Shown piece after piece: positions 34,990-44,235 of a DNA stretch of 64,000 nt (positions are counted from its first letter, which is position 1; the number at the start of each line of letters is the position of its first letter). Both the position numbers and the translations under genes were made by a program. The stretch covers positions 31,510 through 95,509 of the forward strand of contig CAYMAS010000012.1 of the NCBI GenBank assembly GCA_964388485.1, written 5' to 3'. This DNA is from JBCDKH01 sp964388485 (GTDB taxonomy: Bacteria; Planctomycetota; Phycisphaerae; Tepidisphaerales; Tepidisphaeraceae). Below the pieces are notes generated by a model that saw only the letters and a list, made by a program, of their open reading frames with translations, did not search any database and had not been told where the DNA came from.

Positions 34990-35307
34990 GATGTTGTGCT
35001 CCTGCCGGCAGACGAGCGTGCTCGTCTCGCCGATCTCGCGGCCGAGGGATGTGGTCGACTACTTCCGCTGACGGGCTGAGAATGCTCACCGCAACGCTCT
35101 CAGCGCCCACTGCTATCGGGCTCATCGGCACAAAGGCGTGACGGCAAAGCAAACCAAGCCGACGCACGGCTGCTGGGCATGTCGACCGCCGCCAAGAAAG
35201 AGTTTCTGTTCGCCTGCGGCTTCAACTACAACGATCTTCCTGTCTGGCACAAGCGCGGCTGTGGCCTGTGGTGGCTGTGGTACCTGAAGGAAGACGACGA
35301 TCCATAG
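34990..35307 (+). pseudogene. Fragment of a Thg1-like tRNA(His) guanylyltransferase
   Basis: The plus strand contains VVDYFR-stop-RAENAHRNALSAHCY and, in a second frame, RLLGMSTAAKKEFLFACGF then NYNDLPVWHKRGCGLWW. These match the C-terminal half of Thg1/Thg1-like 3'-5' nucleotide polymerases (VVDYFRWRxxDAHRNALxxxCYW ... GMSxxxKNELLFxxGINxNDLPxWQKRG). The in-frame TGA at 35069-35071 stands where the family has tryptophan, and there is a frameshift near 35150. The N-terminal catalytic half is gone. Thg1-like genes are scattered in bacteria, so this is probably a decayed acquired gene. Confidence 0.7.
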
Positions 35308-35571
35308 GCCAATACGACCGTGCAGGCACAGCGGCGGCGAATGCACTGCGAGTTGTAGCTGCCTGACCCGGCAGCTGGCCGCGGTCCATTGCCCGAAGCA
35401 CACGTCGCCGCAGGTCCACGGAGTCACTCGGCATCCCGCGAAGCATAACGGACGAGCAACGTAGTCGCGGGCTGCTCTGACTCGAGAGGAATGGCCCGAT
35501 GGAGGTTCAGTGCATGGTCTACACGCCGCGATCCACTACCATTCGAAGTCCGCCGCAAGGTGGCGTGAAGC

Positions 35572-36633
35572 ATGTCATTGAACGTCCTGAATCAGATCGC
35601 ATCGGAGGTCGGCGTGACTCGTTGGACGGTCAGCCGGGTGCTTCGCGGTGAGGTGACCTACAAGCAGCCCAAGGCCGCTGCCCGAGCGGAACGGATTCGC
35701 CGTTTGGCTGCTGAACATGGTTACCGGCCGAACGCTGCAGCCAAAGCGGTTGGGCGTGGGCGGTTCGACATGATCGCGTTGCTCTCGGATGCCGAGGAGT
35801 CGGAGTATCTCAGCCCGCAGTTGCTGTTCGGCCTCCAGAATGAGGTCAGGGAGCGAAAGCAGCACCTTGTCCTTGAACGCCTGTCCAGCAACATCATCGA
35901 GGATGCGACGGCGTTACCTCGCGTCCTTGAGCAGGCTTCGTGCGACGCGCTGATGTTCCACTCGACGGGCCCGTTGCCGGAGGAGATGGCAAGGGCTGTC
36001 GCATCGGCTCGCCTGCCGTTCTTGTGGATCAACAGCAAGCTGCCGATGGACTGCATCTACCTCGACGACCTTAACGGAGCGCGGAAAGTAACACGCCACC
36101 TGCTGAAGCTCGGCCACATCAGGGTGACGCTCGTCATGTCCGAGTTGGCCCGACACACGCACCCGAGCGTTCTCGATCGTCGACGCGGGTACGAGCAGGT
36201 CATGCGGAAGGCGGGGCTGGAGCCGCAAATCATCGAGCTCCGCAACGACGTCGTTCTGGAACAGGTTGAAGACGCGAGCACGGTCTTCTCGCCGCTGCTA
36301 AGTGGCGACGATCGGCCGACGGCTCTGATTGCGGTCGATCATGGGCTCGCCGGCTTAACACTGGTGCAATGCCTGCGGGCCGGGCTCCGGGTGCCGGATG
36401 ATGTTTCGATCATGGGGTTCGGCTCAATGATCAGGAACACGGTCGGGGTTCCGATCGCCGTCGCCGTGACGCCGGATGCGGAGATGGGCCGGCGGGCGGT
36501 GCAGATGGCGATGCAGAAGGTCGCCGAGCCGGACGCCGCCCTGCCCGCGGTTAAGCTGCCGTTGTCGCTGAAGCCGGAGGCGACGGTTGCCCCGCCGCCG
36601 GCACGCGTCCGGCGGGCGTCATCGGCGCGATGA
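35572..36633 (+). CDS. LacI family transcriptional regulator
   Basis: 353 residues. The N-terminal helix-turn-helix (VLNQIASEVGVTRWTVSRVLRGE) and hinge (AERIRRLAAEHGYRPNAAAKAV) are followed by a periplasmic-binding-like sensor (MIALLSDAEESEYLSPQLLFGLQNEVRER; later DDVSIMGFGSMIRN). This is the standard sugar-responsive repressor layout; the effector is unknown. It converges with GH9, whose 3' end it overlaps in a shared duplicated stretch. About 260 bp upstream contain no gene and should hold its promoter. Confidence 0.92.
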   Translation: MSLNVLNQIASEVGVTRWTVSRVLRGEVTYKQPKAAARAERIRRLAAEHGYRPNAAAKAVGRGRFDMIALLSDAEESEYLSPQLLFGLQNEVRERKQHLVLERLSSNIIEDATALPRVLEQASCDALMFHSTGPLPEEMARAVASARLPFLWINSKLPMDCIYLDDLNGARKVTRHLLKLGHIRVTLVMSELARHTHPSVLDRRRGYEQVMRKAGLEPQIIELRNDVVLEQVEDASTVFSPLLSGDDRPTALIAVDHGLAGLTLVQCLRAGLRVPDDVSIMGFGSMIRNTVGVPIAVAVTPDAEMGRRAVQMAMQKVAEPDAALPAVKLPLSLKPEATVAPPPARVRRASSAR

Positions 36634-36665
36634 GCATCATTGCCCTCGATGAGCATCATCGCCCA
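36628..36665. repeat. 19-bp tandem duplication covering the stop codons of convergent lacI-type and GH9 genes
   Basis: CGATGAGCATCATTGCCCT (36628-36646) is followed by CGATGAGCATCATCGCCCA (36647-36665), matching at 17 of 19 positions. The first copy holds the regulator's TGA (36631-36633). The second holds the GH9 stop on the other strand (36656-36658). Confidence 0.93.
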
Positions 36666-39661
36666 GCGGCTTGGGCGGCGAGGTAGCCCCAGGTGTAGGC
36701 CGAGGGTGCGATGGTCTGGTGGATCGTGTACTCGGCCATCTCGGGCCACATGAAGGCGTCGACATAGAACTCCTGCGGCGGCCAGGTGCGGCTGGGGGGC
36801 GTCATCTGGTCGGTCAGGAAGTAGGTGTGCATCCACTCGCTGCCGGCGAAGCCGCCGGCCGGATCGCCGGGGCCGTAGACCGTGATGCCTGCCGGCGCGG
36901 GCTGACCGGTGCGGCGATGGTCGAGGTGAAGCGGGTTCTGCGGCGACTTCCAGCCGAGGCCGGTCGTGTAGACCATGTTGTCCGGGTTAGCCCCGGCCGC
37001 GAAGTTGGCCGAGCGGATGGTGCCGGCGAGGTACTTTTCGTCGCCGGTCAGGGCGTGGGCCCGTGGCAGGGCGCGACTCGTGATGCCGGGCGTCGAGAAG
37101 TAGCCGACGAAGCCGATCATCGGGATGTTCGGATAAGGCGTGCTGATGCCGAAGGCGTTGCCGTCGCCGAAGGCGAGGGCGCGGTCGGCCAGATCGATGA
37201 TCGCATCCTTCGCCTTTGCCCGAGTGTCGTCGTCGCCGATCCCGTCGGGCAGGCGGGCGTAGGCGAAGGCAGACGGTTCGTACACGTCACCGGTGCCGAC
37301 GCCGAGAGCACTTGCTTCGCGGAACGCGTCGTCGTAGGCCTGTTCGCCCGTCAGGTGCAGCAGCTCGACGGCCGCGAGCTCACGTTGCTGGTCGATCATC
37401 CAGACCTTGCCCGGCGAACGTTCCCTGTGCTCGGCAGCGTGTTCCTCGGCCCACTGCCACGCCCGCTTCGCCCGCTCCGCGTAGATGGCGGCGCGAGCGG
37501 CGTCGAACGGCTCGACCAGCCGGGAGGCCTTGGCGGCGTTGGCGGCGAAGGCGTAGCTCGCGTACGGGCCTGGGGCGAACGTGCCGACAAACAGCGAGTC
37601 CATCCAGCTCGTTTCCGCATCCCGCGGGTGGGCGGACATCTCGACACCCCCGCCGACGCCGCCATCGTCTCGCTGCAGCCGGGCGAAGAAGTCGATCGTC
37701 CACAACGCCTCATCGAGCAGGTCCGGCAGCCCGTTGTCCGCCTCTTCAACCGGTACGGCTAGCTCCCGCTCCGCGAAGTAGTCCGGGAACAGCTCGTACA
37801 ACTCCAGAAGCAGGTGCGTCATCGGCAGGTGCCGGCTGTTGCGGTCGAAATCGCCGGCATCCATGTGGCCGCCCCACGCGCCGTCGTGCGTCGGCGGCTT
37901 GTCGCTGCTGGCAACGACTTGCTTCGCCTCCTCGTTGACTGTCTTGGCCTCGCCCTCGATGCTCGTCGACTCGAGCTCGAAAATCTCAACGCCATCGGCC
38001 GGATGGTGCGGCCGTGGCCGCTCGTAGGAGGTGAGCGGCTCGCCCAGCTCAATGCCGCTGCGATGGTGCAGCAGGCCCATCATGCTCGTCGCAAAAGCGG
38101 AAGACCAGGCGGCGTCGTGGATCGACAACGGCCCGCTCGTGCCGATGCCGGGTACGAAGGCGCGGTAGGTGCCAGGCTCGTCGAAGTCCGAGAAGTCGAG
38201 CGCGTAAACGGCTGTCTGCGTGTAATCCTTCTGCCCCCGGAGCGTCTCCGCCTCGCCTTCTGCTTTGATCTCGCGAACGTTGCCGGTGTAAGCGATTTCG
38301 CCGGCTCCGTCGATCAGCTCGAACTTGTCGACGTCGTAGGTCATCCCCCCGCCGGTGCCGAGCCAGGTCGAGAGGAACGCAACCTTGTACGGGTCATTCG
38401 GCGCGTAGCCGAGGTGCGAGGCGTGGACGGCGTCGCTCCGCGTGTTCCGCGGGTCGTGGACATATTCGATCGACTCCCGCTGCGTATTGACGCCCGACAA
38501 GTGGACGGTGTAGCGGCGATCCGCTTGCAGCGGCTCAGAAAGTTCGAGGATGACCCGGTGCTCCATCGCCGCCTGACGGTCGGGGTGGGTCATGTTGATC
38601 GGCTTGCTCTTGCGGTGCACCGTGATCGGGTGGACCTGCTTGAAATCGCCGGAGCTGATCGCGTATCCCTCGACGCGGTCGACGAGCAGCGGGTGCAGCG
38701 GGTCGCCGACGACGGTCTCGACCGGCAGCAGGTACCCGCCATCGCCGGTGAGGAATCCGACGAGTTGTCGACGGCCCTCGATCGTGCGAAACAGGCGAAC
38801 CTGCTCGGCCTCGACGGCTAACTCGCCCTCGCCCTGCCCTTCCGTCCACGCCACCGCTTCATGCTGCGGGTTCGGGCTGATCTTGTCGCCCTCCTTCGGC
38901 TCGTACGGCTCGAGCTCGACGTCCGGGATCATTCCGGCACGGATCGTTAGTTGGAGCAGGTTCGGCGACAGCGGCGCGATGTGGATGACTTGCGGCGCCC
39001 CATCGCCCCGGTCGATGGTGGCCAGAGCATCCTGCGTCCGCTGCTCGACATCCTTTTGCGCCTCGGCATCCTTCGCCCGCTTGGCTTGGCGTGCCCGCTC
39101 ATCGTCGGCATCGGGTGCCGTCACTGCCACGCCGAGCACCGTCACGTCCAGCGGCGGATCTCGCCAATCGCCCAGGACTTGCACTTGCTGAATCGCCTCG
39201 ATATTTAGCTCCGCGTCGGCCCCGTCGGCCGTGATGAGGTTCGGCGATGCCACGGCCGTCGCGTCCGTCGGCCGAAGCTCCACATCGCCGGCGGTGTCCG
39301 GCAGTTCGAAGTCGAAGCGGCCCGACGTGCCGTCATCGTCGCGCAGCAGGACTCGAAGCTGCCTCGCCTCGTTGGTGTCGCCGACGTCGAGACGTAGGCG
39401 GATCAGGTGATCGGCGACGCCTGAAAGGTCGTGGCTGGCGTTGTACCCGTAGCCGCCCTTGCCGCTGACATCGCGGAGAGCGATTGGACCGCGCTCCTGG
39501 GCCATGACCGATGCTTCCCACTGGCCATAGGCGAACAGCGGCCTCTGGCCGGCGTCGAACAACGGCCGTGGGTCCGCTCCCGATCCTGGCGAGGAGGCGA
39601 GGCTGAGCGTCCCTAGAACGAGCAGGACTCCGAGGCGGTGGATCGGCATCAAAGACGGCAT
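36656..39661 (-). CDS. GH9 family endoglucanase with N-terminal Ig-like domain
   Basis: About 1001 residues from MPSLMPIHRLG, with signal peptide (LGVLLVLGTLSLASSPGSGA). Residues ~30-180 are a carbohydrate-binding-like beta-sandwich, then a charged helical linker (ERARQAKRAKDAEAQKDVEQ). The CelD-type Ig domain spans ~430-520 (ASHLGYAPNDPYKVAFLSTW). The (alpha/alpha)6 GH9 domain follows, with the catalytic-base motif GGHMDAGDFDRNSRH, then FAAGANPDNMVYTTGLGWKSP and the late acid region QEFYVDAFMWPEMAEYTIHQ. It probably hydrolyses cellulose, mixed-linkage glucan or glucomannan outside the cell. It lies just downstream of a pseudopilin gene and converges with a LacI regulator. Confidence 0.9.
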   Translation of the reverse strand: MPSLMPIHRLGVLLVLGTLSLASSPGSGADPRPLFDAGQRPLFAYGQWEASVMAQERGPIALRDVSGKGGYGYNASHDLSGVADHLIRLRLDVGDTNEARQLRVLLRDDDGTSGRFDFELPDTAGDVELRPTDATAVASPNLITADGADAELNIEAIQQVQVLGDWRDPPLDVTVLGVAVTAPDADDERARQAKRAKDAEAQKDVEQRTQDALATIDRGDGAPQVIHIAPLSPNLLQLTIRAGMIPDVELEPYEPKEGDKISPNPQHEAVAWTEGQGEGELAVEAEQVRLFRTIEGRRQLVGFLTGDGGYLLPVETVVGDPLHPLLVDRVEGYAISSGDFKQVHPITVHRKSKPINMTHPDRQAAMEHRVILELSEPLQADRRYTVHLSGVNTQRESIEYVHDPRNTRSDAVHASHLGYAPNDPYKVAFLSTWLGTGGGMTYDVDKFELIDGAGEIAYTGNVREIKAEGEAETLRGQKDYTQTAVYALDFSDFDEPGTYRAFVPGIGTSGPLSIHDAAWSSAFATSMMGLLHHRSGIELGEPLTSYERPRPHHPADGVEIFELESTSIEGEAKTVNEEAKQVVASSDKPPTHDGAWGGHMDAGDFDRNSRHLPMTHLLLELYELFPDYFAERELAVPVEEADNGLPDLLDEALWTIDFFARLQRDDGGVGGGVEMSAHPRDAETSWMDSLFVGTFAPGPYASYAFAANAAKASRLVEPFDAARAAIYAERAKRAWQWAEEHAAEHRERSPGKVWMIDQQRELAAVELLHLTGEQAYDDAFREASALGVGTGDVYEPSAFAYARLPDGIGDDDTRAKAKDAIIDLADRALAFGDGNAFGISTPYPNIPMIGFVGYFSTPGITSRALPRAHALTGDEKYLAGTIRSANFAAGANPDNMVYTTGLGWKSPQNPLHLDHRRTGQPAPAGITVYGPGDPAGGFAGSEWMHTYFLTDQMTPPSRTWPPQEFYVDAFMWPEMAEYTIHQTIAPSAYTWGYLAAQAAGR

Positions 39662-39710
39662 GGGGATGGGCTGCGAAAGTTGGAGTGGAGCGTGACGCAC
39701 GGCGGGTCGA

Positions 39711-40670
39711 TCACCGCGATGCGGGAACGGCAACGTCGCGCGGCGTCAGTTGGCCCAGCGCCCGCGGCTCGACGTGGCCGTCGACGAACAGCATGTTCAG
39801 CACCTCGTTGTCGCGGTGGCGGAACCGGAACGCGGTGTCGAAGCTGCTGTATGTGAACCTGTCGACATTGTAACGCTCCTGGCCAGCCTTGCTCCGGGCG
39901 GACGGACTTCCGTCAACTCCGATTGCTAGCGGCAGCGAGTAGTTGTCCGTGCTCCATCCGCCGGTGTTGTCGGTCGACATGCCCCACCAGTCGAAGAAGC
40001 CCAGCCGGTAGCCGTCGACGAAGTCGCTCCGCGGCCAAGCCGATCCGTTGCCGAAGGTGAAGGTGTCTTCGAAGAACTGCGGGCCATCCCAGACCAGCCC
40101 CACCTCGCTGGACGAGCGAATCGACGCGATTCGCATCGGCTCGGCCGGAACACCTGAATTGAAGGCTTTCGCCGTAAAATTGGTCGGGGTGATCAAGCTG
40201 CGGAACGGGCTGATCCTCTCGTTGATCACATAATGAGCTTCGGACGGAGCAGGACTCGGTTCCGTGTCACCATCGGCGAAGACCTCGCTCAGCTCTTCGT
40301 AGCTTTGGGTGCCGTTTGCAAATTCGATTCGATTGGCTGACTCCTCGTCGACGCCCAACTCAATCGACACCGGAACCCACCAGGCCGTATGCGGGTGGTA
40401 ATCAGGCTGAAGCGGCGTTGCCCGTTCGATCCAAGTGTGGGGCATCAAGCCATTGTTGTTGTTGTTGTAAAACGACAGCCCCAAACCGATCTGACGCAGG
40501 TTCGACTGGCAGGCGACCGCGATCGCCGACTGGCGGGCGCTGCTGAGCGTGGGCAACAGGATCGAAACCAGCAACGCAATGATGCCGATGACGACGAGCA
40601 ACTCCACGAGCGTGAAGGCGTTGCGAGAGGTGCTGGAATGACGAGAGGTATGTGTTCGGATGCGGTTCAT
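39711..40670 (-). CDS. Pseudopilin-type protein with H-x9-DG domain
   Basis: 319 residues behind a GAGGAGG site. The leader is followed by AFTLVELLVVIGIIALLVSILLPTLSSARQS from about residue 18 and, near the C-terminus, RHRDNEVLNMLFVDGHVEPRAL. The middle (residues ~90-240) differs completely from the other pseudopilins in the window, consistent with a variable cargo region. It is 49 bp upstream of GH9 on the same strand and is likely co-transcribed with it and with the small membrane protein at 40716. Confidence 0.9.
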   Translation of the reverse strand: MNRIRTHTSRHSSTSRNAFTLVELLVVIGIIALLVSILLPTLSSARQSAIAVACQSNLRQIGLGLSFYNNNNNGLMPHTWIERATPLQPDYHPHTAWWVPVSIELGVDEESANRIEFANGTQSYEELSEVFADGDTEPSPAPSEAHYVINERISPFRSLITPTNFTAKAFNSGVPAEPMRIASIRSSSEVGLVWDGPQFFEDTFTFGNGSAWPRSDFVDGYRLGFFDWWGMSTDNTGGWSTDNYSLPLAIGVDGSPSARSKAGQERYNVDRFTYSSFDTAFRFRHRDNEVLNMLFVDGHVEPRALGQLTPRDVAVPASR

Positions 40671-40715
40671 GAGTCCTCCTCACGAGTCGCCGGCTCCTGA
40701 CCGGCGATCGATTCT

Positions 40716-41201
40716 CTAGGGAAAGACGGGTTCGGCACGCTTGGCGTCGCCGGGGCAAAGCACCTCGACGATCTCGTCGTAGGCAGCACCGGCATCCGAG
40801 GGTGTCCAGACGTCGCCGCCGGGTCGCTTGACCTCCGTGCCGCCGCGTGACGCCCACATGTTGAGTTCGGGTCCAAGCGAGCGGCCTTCGAGTGCGACGA
40901 GCTCTTCGCGAAGCTCGGGCACGTATCGCTCAAGAAAGCCGACAAAGCGTTCGCGGTCGCACTCAAACACCGCCGCCGCATAGGCGACTTGACCATCGTG
41001 CTCGAAGGGCGGGACGAGTGTTCTTGAGGCGGCAAAGAACGTTCGGCCGTCATTAGTGCTGTAGTAGCTCTGGTCCGGCGGATCGTTCGAGCCGCCGCCT
41101 GAAAATTGCAAGAGCAGCACGAGCCCGACAATCGCCACGCCGGCAGCCGCGAGGCTGTAAGCGACGATTAATTTCTCGTTGAGCGTTTCGCGAATTGTCA
41201 C
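40716..41201 (-). CDS. Small membrane-anchored hypothetical protein
   Basis: 161 residues starting with GTG behind GAGGAG. A single N-terminal transmembrane helix (YSLAAAGVAIVGLVLLLQF, residues ~15-33) is followed by a soluble ~125-residue domain with two cysteines and no recognised motif. It is the first of three minus-strand genes (this, pseudopilin, GH9). Position suggests a partner of the pseudopilin, but the function is unknown. Confidence 0.7.
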   Translation of the reverse strand: MTIRETLNEKLIVAYSLAAAGVAIVGLVLLLQFSGGGSNDPPDQSYYSTNDGRTFFAASRTLVPPFEHDGQVAYAAAVFECDRERFVGFLERYVPELREELVALEGRSLGPELNMWASRGGTEVKRPGGDVWTPSDAGAAYDEIVEVLCPGDAKRAEPVFP

Positions 41202-41529
41202 AGGCGCTCCTCAGCAGTTCCGGCTTCCCTCCCTTTTCAATCATCCGATGTCGCGTTGACAAGGGCTCGGACAACGGGCGGACTCCGAAGGCAATCTACA
41301 CGCGAGTGCAAACTTCGTCAAGATGATCGCTTTGGATCCCTGTCCGGACGATCAATCGGTTGCTGTACCAGCCTTGTCCCCGGAGGAGTCTCCATGAACT
41401 TCTGCACACCACACTCGTTGGGCGATTGGAGACGCGACAGCTCAGGTCTATTGACTTTTTCGCCGGTTGCGACTCGTCCCACATTTCCACTGACGCGGTG
41501 CATGACGGTGACGTTCACAACTAATCCGC
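41202..41529. other. Intergenic stretch with an orphan start site
   Basis: Mostly non-coding. A GGAGGAG site followed by ATG at 41395 gives a frame to 41609 without recognisable similarity; it may be the original start of the broken gene that follows. Confidence 0.4.
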
Positions 41530-42000
41530 GACGCGGCAGCTTGCCACCGCGTCTCTTTCGCTGCAGATTACTTTCTGCGAGGACGGCACGCGGCTCAACA
41601 GGCTCGTGATCCAGCCGAACGACCTGCCGATGCCGGCCAGCGTCGGACCCGCTCCGACGGACGGCAGCGTGAGCTACTGCGAAGTCGTGGAAGGCTCAAG
41701 CGGCGCGGGCAACTACGGCGACCCGAACGACGGGCCACTTCTGAGCTTCGCGTTTCTTTGTCCTGACGGGCGGCGGGTTGTTCGACCTCGTCCTGCACGG
41801 GCGCGGCAACGACCACGGCAGCAACAGCCTGTACCTCCGCGTTGACGGCGGCACCTGACAACAGGTTGATTTTGGCGACTCCAACGCTTGGAGATCGCTG
41901 ACGATCAGCCGATACGTCTTCAGCGGCAGCGGCACTGTCAAGGTTGCTCAACGCGAAGTGCGGAACGGAAGTCGACTTCATTGGGATCGTCGCAGCCTGA
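41530..42000 (+). pseudogene. Remnant of a carbohydrate-binding-type domain protein
   Basis: Frames on the plus strand give ITFCEDGTRLNRLVIQPNDLPMP (the end of one domain), then after a frameshift near 41760 GRGNDHGSNSLYLRVDGGT, an in-frame TGA at 41856-41858, and QQVDFGDSNAWRSLTIS...GSGTVKVAQREV in the same frame. The pattern 'NSLyvrvdGG-W ... fsG-v-v--REDGTkLrwl' recurs at the end of the intact LEPR-xLL protein at 44236, so both carry the same domain. The TGA stands at a position where that relative suggests Trp. Confidence 0.65.
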
Positions 42001-42018
42001 AGCAGATGCGTCGAACAG

Positions 42019-42056
42019 GACCGGCGGGTCGATCGATGATGATCGGCCCGCCGGTC
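42019..42056. terminator. Long hairpin between the CBM-type remnant and the PEP-CTERM gene
   Basis: GACCGGCGGG (42019-42028) pairs perfectly with CCCGCCGGTC (42047-42056); the inner CGATC/GATCG extends the stem around a six-base loop. It lies 20 bp past the minus-strand PEP-CTERM gene and can terminate transcripts from either side. Confidence 0.7.
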
Positions 42057-42075
42057 TATTGAGGAACTTGGAAGA

Positions 42076-42837
42076 TCACGTCCGGCGACGCATGCCGAGA
42101 ATGCCAAGGCCGAGGAGGCCGGCGAGAGCCGAGGTCGGCTCGGGTACGACCGTGATGAAGCCGAAGTCATCGAAGCCGCCGATGCCCTGACCGCCGGTGC
42201 CGGAGAAGTCGACACTCGTGATGAATTCGCCGGCGGGCGCGGCAATGGAGAAGAAGGTGTTGTCCGTACCGTTGCCGGTAAGAATCTCGTCGGTCAGCGT
42301 CGTCGATCCGCCGCCGGAGAAGTTGGCGGTGAAAGACCGGTTATCGGCAGCAGTGTTGCTGCTGCGGCTAAGCGCGACGGCGGCAACCTCGACCACGCCC
42401 TGACCTGTGGTGACGTTATTGATCGCCAGGTCGAAGCTGAAGCCGCTGTCGTTGCGGTCGCCGTCGATGAAGAAGAAGTCGCCCGACGATTCGTCGACGG
42501 AGCCGAAGCCGGCTAACTCGATGGCTTCGCTAGGCGTGATGACGAGCGTGTTCGTGCCGCTGGCGCCGTAGGTGACGTTGATGAGGTCGACGCCGTTGAG
42601 GAAGCCCTCGCTGTCGGCGTTGAAGACGCCGCCCAGGTCGGCGGCGAAGGCGGCGGCGACGTCGGCGGTGAAGTCGTCGGGGGTGCTGCTGCTGCCCGGC
42701 GCGGTGGCTTCGATGTCACCGTTGACCGTCGTGGTGTCGGCGAAAATGCCGACGGATGAGACGGTGATGGGCGCGGCGGAAGCCACGGTGGCAGCGGACA
42801 GCGAGGCGGCGGCGATCAGAATGGGGTGGTCCTGCAT
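42076..42837 (-). CDS. PEP-CTERM sorted protein
   Basis: 253 residues starting at MQDHPILIAAASLSAATVASA behind GGAGG. The mature part is beta-rich, acidic and Ser/Thr/Asn-rich (ITPSEAIELAGFGSVDESSGDFFFIDGDRNDSGFSFDL). The C-terminus VVPEPTSALAGLLGLGILGMRRRT is a clear PEP-CTERM signal. The middle resembles choice-of-anchor-type domains of surface proteins; no enzyme motif is seen. It is probably monocistronic and divergent from the XylR-like gene. Confidence 0.88.
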   Translation of the reverse strand: MQDHPILIAAASLSAATVASAAPITVSSVGIFADTTTVNGDIEATAPGSSSTPDDFTADVAAAFAADLGGVFNADSEGFLNGVDLINVTYGASGTNTLVITPSEAIELAGFGSVDESSGDFFFIDGDRNDSGFSFDLAINNVTTGQGVVEVAAVALSRSSNTAADNRSFTANFSGGGSTTLTDEILTGNGTDNTFFSIAAPAGEFITSVDFSGTGGQGIGGFDDFGFITVVPEPTSALAGLLGLGILGMRRRT

Positions 42838-42917
42838 TAGTTTCCTCCAAGAGCAATTAGGGGCGGCGGCCACTCGGACGCCAGCACTGAAAGTTACAGC
42901 CGTCAGCACGAGGGGCT

Positions 42918-44126
42918 TTGCGAAGATCGCCATTGTCGCTTGTCATTTTGCGGCAAAGTGTGAGACTGTCGAGAATGCTCGAAAGAGAGACAGTCGACAT
43001 TCTTACCGGCGGCGGATGGCCGACGTGGATCGGCTGGGTCCACCCCATTGGCGAAGCCGCCTCGGCAGGTCAGACCGAGAGCGGCTGCCCGCTCCGTTGG
43101 CGACCGGTGTTTCGCGATGTCACCGATCCGGACTTCCTCGAACAAGTGCGAGCCAGCGATAGCGTCGGGGTGATCGCCGCTGACACGCCGCTCACCGCAC
43201 GCGCCTTGGCCGACATGCCGCGCCGTCCGACCGTTCTTATCGAACCGTCGGGCAACGCCGACGGTGCTGCCGTGGTCACCCACGACAATGTCGCCATCGG
43301 CCGCCTCGCCGCCGAGCATCTCCATGAACGTGGATGCGACGCCTTTGCCTTCTTCGGAATCGGCCAGCCATGGAGCCGCCAGCGGCTCCATGGCTTCTCA
43401 ACCACGCTCGAACGCCTGCACATTCCGCCCCGCCGCCGCTTGCTCCAGACGCTGTCGGTCGCGGCCATCACGTCGCTGTCTGTCGAGGATGTCGAGCGTC
43501 TGCCGGGCAACGTGGGCATCTTCGGTGCTGCAGACTGAATTGCGGCCCGCGTTGTCCGCCAGCTCAACGCAGCCGACCGTGACATGCCTTTTTCCGCTGC
43601 GGTCATCGGCGCGGACAACAACGACCTGCATTGCAGTTACGCGGCCACCCCGCTCAGCAGCGTCGACCCCGACTTCCCCGCCATCGGGCGAACTGCGGCC
43701 GAATTGATGACAGCCCTGCTCAACGGAGAGTCGGCCGGTCGGCCACGCATCATTCCGCCCAAGGGTGTGGTCGAGCGTCTGAGCACTCGCCGGCTCATTC
43801 ATGCCGACCCGATCATCGACCGCGCGGTCCGCATGATGCAGGAGGCCGACCGCTGGCCCCTGTCTGTCGACGCGGTTGCCGAGGCCGTCGGCACGTCCCG
43901 TCGCACGCTCGAGCATCGCTTCGTCCGCCACGTCGGCCAATCGCCCGGAAAGTTCCTCCGCGACTACCGCCTGAAGGTCGCCCACCGGCTCGTCGTCGGC
44001 TCCAAGGTGCCGCTCATCGACATCGCCTTCCGCTGCGGATTCTCGGGCTCGGCAAATTTCTCCCGCGCGTTCCGCGCCGCCTTCGGCACCTCACCTTCCG
44101 AGTGTCGAGATGACGCAAAAAGATAA
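42918..44126 (+). pseudogene. XylR-like regulator (LacI-type sensor plus AraC-type DNA binding), interrupted by TGA
   Basis: Two parts in one frame form a XylR-type activator. The sensor half contains PTVLIEPSGNADGAAVVTHDN and IGRLAAEHLHERGCDAFAFFG; after TGA at 43536-43538 the same frame continues IAARVVRQLNAADRDMPFSAAVIGADNNDLHCSYAATPLSSV and an AraC double helix-turn-helix (VDAVAEAVGTSRRTLEHRFVRHVGQSPGKFL; LIDIAFRCGFSGSANFSRAFRAAFG). Family alignment expects 'aD-W-iA', so the TGA replaces a Trp codon. The N-terminus is also shorter than in XylR. Without suppression the DNA-binding part would not be made. Confidence 0.8.
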
Positions 44127-44235
44127 GATCGGTTTGCATGTTACGTCCATCACCACGTCGTTAATCTAGCCATACTACGGCGTCGGCGAATCGTCCGCCG
44201 CCCCGCTCGCCGCGTTGTGTCTGAGGAGGACCCTG

